Under the pieces are notes generated by a model. It saw only the letters and a program-made list of their open reading frames with translations, ran no database searches and was not told the origin of the DNA. Positions 61,334 through 64,000 of a stretch of 64,000 bases of DNA are shown one piece after another. Within the stretch, counting starts at the first letter, position 1; every line of letters begins with the position of its first letter. The stretch is from Pseudobdellovibrionaceae bacterium (GTDB lineage: Bacteria; Bdellovibrionota; Bdellovibrionia; Bdellovibrionales; Bdellovibrionaceae). The position numbers and the translations under genes are program-made. The DNA lies in the NCBI GenBank assembly GCA_019637875.1, contig JAHBUW010000007.1:62001-126000 (forward strand). The letters are read 5' to 3'.

Positions 61334-61867
61334 GTGGTTATTCAGACAACGCGTTTCGGACAAGTCGAGATTCAAGATCAAGACATCCTGTTGTTTTCCG
61401 AGGGAATCCTGGGTTTTGCAGAGCTGCACAAGTTCGTGCTGCTGGACGATCCCACGGACGATATCTTCGCTTGGCTGCAAAGCTGCGATGAGCCGGCAAT
61501 CGCTTTCCCGGTGCTGGAGCCCGAACTTTTCGCGGAAAACTACAAAGTGACCCTCGCCAAGACCGATTACGAAGCCCTCAAAATGACGGACCTCAGCAAA
61601 GCTCGTCTTTTGTGCATCGTGACGATCCCCGATGATCCCACGCAAATGACCGCGAACCTCAAAGCACCGGTCGTGATCAATATTCCCGATCGCAAAGCTC
61701 GTCAGTGCGTCCTTCAGGACAACCACTTGGCGATCCGTGAGCCGATCTTTGCGAAGCTGCAGCAACGTGTGGTGCAGAATCCGACTCAGTCGATCAAATC
61801 GCAGAGCGCGGCCCTCGAAGTCGCGGTTCGTATCCAGAATAAGAATCAACCGGAAGCGGGTCTTTGA
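61334..61867 (+). CDS. fliW: Flagellar assembly factor FliW
   Basis: FliW binds CsrA (releasing flagellin mRNA) and flagellin itself. GTG at 61334 follows a G-rich ribosome site and gives 177 residues. The beginning VIQTTRFGQVEIQDQDIL, then LGFAELHKFVLLDDPT, LQSCDEPAIAFPVLEP and LKAPVVINIPDRKARQ are typical FliW features. It follows csrA, as in many flagellate bacteria. Confidence 0.95.
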   Translation: MVIQTTRFGQVEIQDQDILLFSEGILGFAELHKFVLLDDPTDDIFAWLQSCDEPAIAFPVLEPELFAENYKVTLAKTDYEALKMTDLSKARLLCIVTIPDDPTQMTANLKAPVVINIPDRKARQCVLQDNHLAIREPIFAKLQQRVVQNPTQSIKSQSAALEVAVRIQNKNQPEAGL

Positions 61868-62700
61868 CCCCCTCCGTTTTTCGCAAGGCTGGCGCAGCTG
61901 GCTTTCGCAAAGTCGCCTTGGGGACCTGGAAAACCGCCGGGGACCCCAGCGTCTACGGTCTTGTCGAGTTCGACGCGACTCCCTGTCTTGAGCTCATCCG
62001 CTCCACCAAAGCCGAATATGAACGTCCCTTGTCGCTGACGAGCATCGTCGGTGCGGCCGTTGCGCGCGTGCTCGCACGTCGACCCGAGATCAACGCGATT
62101 CTGTACCGGGGAAGTATCCGGCGTCGCGAGACCGTGGATTTGTTCTTCCAGTTGAACGTGCCGGGAGCGGGACCCGATCCCGTCGCGGGCGCGGAGCTGA
62201 AGGGCGTGACGGTTCGTCGCGCCGACACCAAGGATCTGCGCCGCGTGCACGAGGAGCTGACCGGCAAGGTGCGCGACTCGAAGGCCGGCAAAGAAAACGA
62301 ACTCGATGCTTCGATGAAGGTCCTCGCGCTGTTGCCGACGTGGCTGATGGCGCTCGTGCTGCGGGCGGCGGCTTGGTTGAATTACGACATCGGCCTTCCG
62401 CTCACGTGGTTGGGGATGCCTAGGGATGCGTTCGGCTCGGTGATGATCACGAACGTCGGAACGCTGGGTGTCTCGGTGGCCTGGGCGCCGCTGGTGCCGT
62501 TCTCGCGCGTGCCGCTGCTGTTGACGGTGGGCGCGCTGGAAGACCGGGCGTGGGTCGTCGACGGCCGCGTCGAGGTTCGTCCGATCGTGCGTATGGGAAT
62601 CACCTTCGATCACCGTCTGATGGACGGCGCGCACGCGGCCGAAATGCAGAAACTCTTTTTGGATTATATGCGAAACCCGTCGGTCTTACTCGGCCAGTAA
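61864..62700 (+). CDS. 2-oxoacid dehydrogenase E2-type acyltransferase domain protein
   Basis: The TTG start overlaps the fliW stop. The 278 residues match only the catalytic domain of dihydrolipoamide acyltransferases, with GSVMITNVGTLGVS (channel) and the catalytic FDHRLMDGAHAAEM (His-x3-Asp-Gly). No lipoyl or peripheral-subunit-binding domain is present. It cannot work as a classical E2 alone; it may acylate another substrate. The middle (about 150-180) is hydrophobic and could associate with membrane. Confidence 0.86.
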   Translation: MTPSVFRKAGAAGFRKVALGTWKTAGDPSVYGLVEFDATPCLELIRSTKAEYERPLSLTSIVGAAVARVLARRPEINAILYRGSIRRRETVDLFFQLNVPGAGPDPVAGAELKGVTVRRADTKDLRRVHEELTGKVRDSKAGKENELDASMKVLALLPTWLMALVLRAAAWLNYDIGLPLTWLGMPRDAFGSVMITNVGTLGVSVAWAPLVPFSRVPLLLTVGALEDRAWVVDGRVEVRPIVRMGITFDHRLMDGAHAAEMQKLFLDYMRNPSVLLGQ

Positions 62701-63768
62701 GGCGGGATAAGTCGTCCCGGGATTGACGATAAGGATATCCGAAACCGAACGCGTGAAGATGCTCGGTGTGATGAAGGGCTTCGACTTCACGCGGGTGAGC
62801 AGACCCGTGCTCGGGTCGAAGCTGAAGTGTTCGATCGTGTTGAAGGCGGCCGCGGCCGCGACGACCAGAACGTCACCGTTCGCGAGCTCGGCCATTTTCG
62901 AAATCCCTTGAAGGACCGCCAGATCGCCGAAGGCTTTGACGGGCGTGCCGAAGGCGGCCGAGTTCACGGCGACACTGTGAATTTCGTGAACGGGGCCGGT
63001 GTTGTTGCCGTAGCCGATCAAAAGCTGTCCCGAGGAGTGCATCAGCAGCGATGTCGGAAACGAGGCCGTGGTCGGAGCCGCGAGCACCGCTAGGCAGTCG
63101 CCCGCCGTCGCGTAACCTGATTTAGAAATCATGACCACTCGGTTGTTCGCGGCCGCTGCGGTGAAGGCATGAGCCATCAGAACTTGTCCATCGGGGCCGT
63201 TGGCGATCGAACTGATGTTCGTGATCACGGGCGCGCAGGCGCCGCCGGGGGCGTTCACGAAGGCATTTGCGCCCATGGTCACACGTACGCCGTTCGCGGT
63301 AAACTTCTCGACGGCGGTCGAACGCGAAATCAATAGCGCGCCCGCCGAATCATATCTCATTTGTCGCAAGACCGAAGAGAGGCCCGCGTTCGTGAAAAGC
63401 GTCGAATAGCTGGAGCCATCTTTGCGCACGAGTTCCACGCGGCGGCTGGCGGTGTTTTCAACGAGCACCAGAATGTGTTGTTCATCATAGTCCGCGAGCG
63501 AGACCGGAGTATCGCCAGGAGAGCTCGTGTAGTCGCGCAAAACCGCGACGAAGTTTCCGTTGCCATCAAAGCGCGAGACCGTTTGCGAAGGTGCGGCCGT
63601 CGTGACGCCTAAGCCGACGTAGACCGTGCCGCTGGCCAGGTAGATGTCGGCCAAGGGGGCGGCGATCGCGGGCTCGTCTTTTTTCTTCTCGCACGCGGCG
63701 AAAAACCCCACGCACATCAGCACGAGAAGGCTTTGCCGCAGAAATTGAGAAGAGGACTTCTTGTTCAC
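62686..63768 (-). CDS. Beta-propeller-like lipoprotein of unknown function
   Basis: GTG at 63768 yields 360 residues with a lipoprotein leader (QSLLVLMCVGFFAAC; Cys about 28). The mature region shows repeated short strands with Asp/Gly loops (RFDGNGNFVAVLRD, VRKDGSSYSTLF, MLHS and similar), consistent with an NHL/beta-propeller repeat. Longer in-frame starts up to 63954 lack signal features. Tail-to-tail overlap of 15 bases with the E2-type gene. Confidence 0.7.
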   Translation of the reverse strand: MNKKSSSQFLRQSLLVLMCVGFFAACEKKKDEPAIAAPLADIYLASGTVYVGLGVTTAAPSQTVSRFDGNGNFVAVLRDYTSSPGDTPVSLADYDEQHILVLVENTASRRVELVRKDGSSYSTLFTNAGLSSVLRQMRYDSAGALLISRSTAVEKFTANGVRVTMGANAFVNAPGGACAPVITNISSIANGPDGQVLMAHAFTAAAANNRVVMISKSGYATAGDCLAVLAAPTTASFPTSLLMHSSGQLLIGYGNNTGPVHEIHSVAVNSAAFGTPVKAFGDLAVLQGISKMAELANGDVLVVAAAAAFNTIEHFSFDPSTGLLTRVKSKPFITPSIFTRSVSDILIVNPGTTYPALLAE

Positions 63769-63970
63769 AATTAAGAGATCGGAAGCCTGATATGAGACTG
63801 AACAGGACTTACGGCATGTAATCGACGGATGACATGACCTATATCCCCCCGAGTAACCCAAGATTTTCGCGGTTTTTGAGGTCCGAATGTTCCCAACCGG
63901 CTTCGGGTTGATAGTTTGCATAGACGTTTCAGGGGATGAGAAAAGGGACAACAATCCAACGGGAGGATCC

Positions 63971-64000
63971 GTGAAGAAGTTTTTTGCTCGTCGAATCGCC
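63971..64000 (+). CDS. 5' end of a gene cut by the window edge
   Basis: GTG at 63971 follows GGGAGGATCC and starts a frame KKFFARRIA that runs to the end of the window. A strong ribosome site supports a real start, but nothing can be said about function. Confidence 0.5.
   Translation, partial: MKKFFARRIA

Noticed and set aside
1-64000. CRISPR arrays, tRNA or rRNA genes, insertion sequences, prophage
   Set aside because: No evenly spaced direct repeats, cloverleaf-type sequences, transposase motifs or phage structural genes seen.

Overview
The window looks like a chromosomal segment of a Gram-negative bacterium of the Bdellovibrio lineage (Bdellovibrionota) or a close, GC-richer relative. 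Three things point there: the flagellar block order flgF-G-A-H-I-J-M-N-K-L-csrA-fliW, with recA and pgpA/cinA-type genes on the same segment; the many small exported proteins and lipoproteins of unknown function; and several lipoprotein-like leaders ending in FQNC. This assignment is inferred from gene content; no 16S rRNA gene is present. The DNA is clearly GC-rich, genes are tightly packed, and GTG and TTG starts are common. I found no rRNA, tRNA, CRISPR array, insertion sequence or prophage.

Layout. 1-10.4 kb: the end of an unidentified gene, an FHA-domain membrane protein coupled to a degenerate PP2C-like protein, a large SF2 helicase-like protein that carries an export signal, a sulfatase-like lipoprotein, an ExbB/TolQ-ExbD/TolR pair with a third membrane protein, and an outer-membrane-like protein. 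10.6-13.2 kb: a CTP-dependent lipid kinase-like gene, pssA and asd. 13.2-19.2 kb: a secreted protein with a CFI-box, an outer-membrane beta-barrel candidate, and three minor prepilins with very large cysteine-rich C-terminal domains. 19.2-21 kb: truA, rplM, rpsI. 21-27.7 kb: accessory envelope genes, including three FQNC proteins, a PhoD-type phosphatase, and a gluzincin-like metalloprotease followed directly by a free-standing thermolysin-type propeptide. 27.7-32.7 kb: S4 protein, alaS, recX, an acetyltransferase, pgpA and a CinA C-terminal protein. 32.9-39 kb: S41 protease, alpha/beta hydrolase, sterol-desaturase-like oxygenase, an exported acyltransferase and small exported proteins. 39.2-41.2 kb: recA with a clear promoter and terminator, followed by a gene-free stretch holding a large, almost perfect long hairpin (40741-41049). 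41.2-51.8 kb: small exported proteins, DsbA-like protein, glutathione peroxidase, aspartate kinase, MltD-like transglycosylase, beta-lactamase-fold hydrolase, XRE regulator, TonB-like protein. 52-61.9 kb: flagellar rod, L/P ring, hook-junction and anti-sigma/chaperone genes, then csrA and fliW, the post-transcriptional switch for flagellin. 61.9-64 kb: a 2-oxoacid dehydrogenase E2-type acyltransferase, a lipoprotein, and the start of a further gene.

The most unusual items are the long inverted repeat downstream of recA, the split protease/propeptide pair at 24.8-27.1 kb, the exported helicase at 3.1-6.3 kb, a FlgJ whose C-terminal half looks like a degenerate M23 (LytM) domain, the FHA/pseudo-phosphatase pair, and the three-prepilin operon. 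Functions are assigned by reading motifs; no database search was possible.
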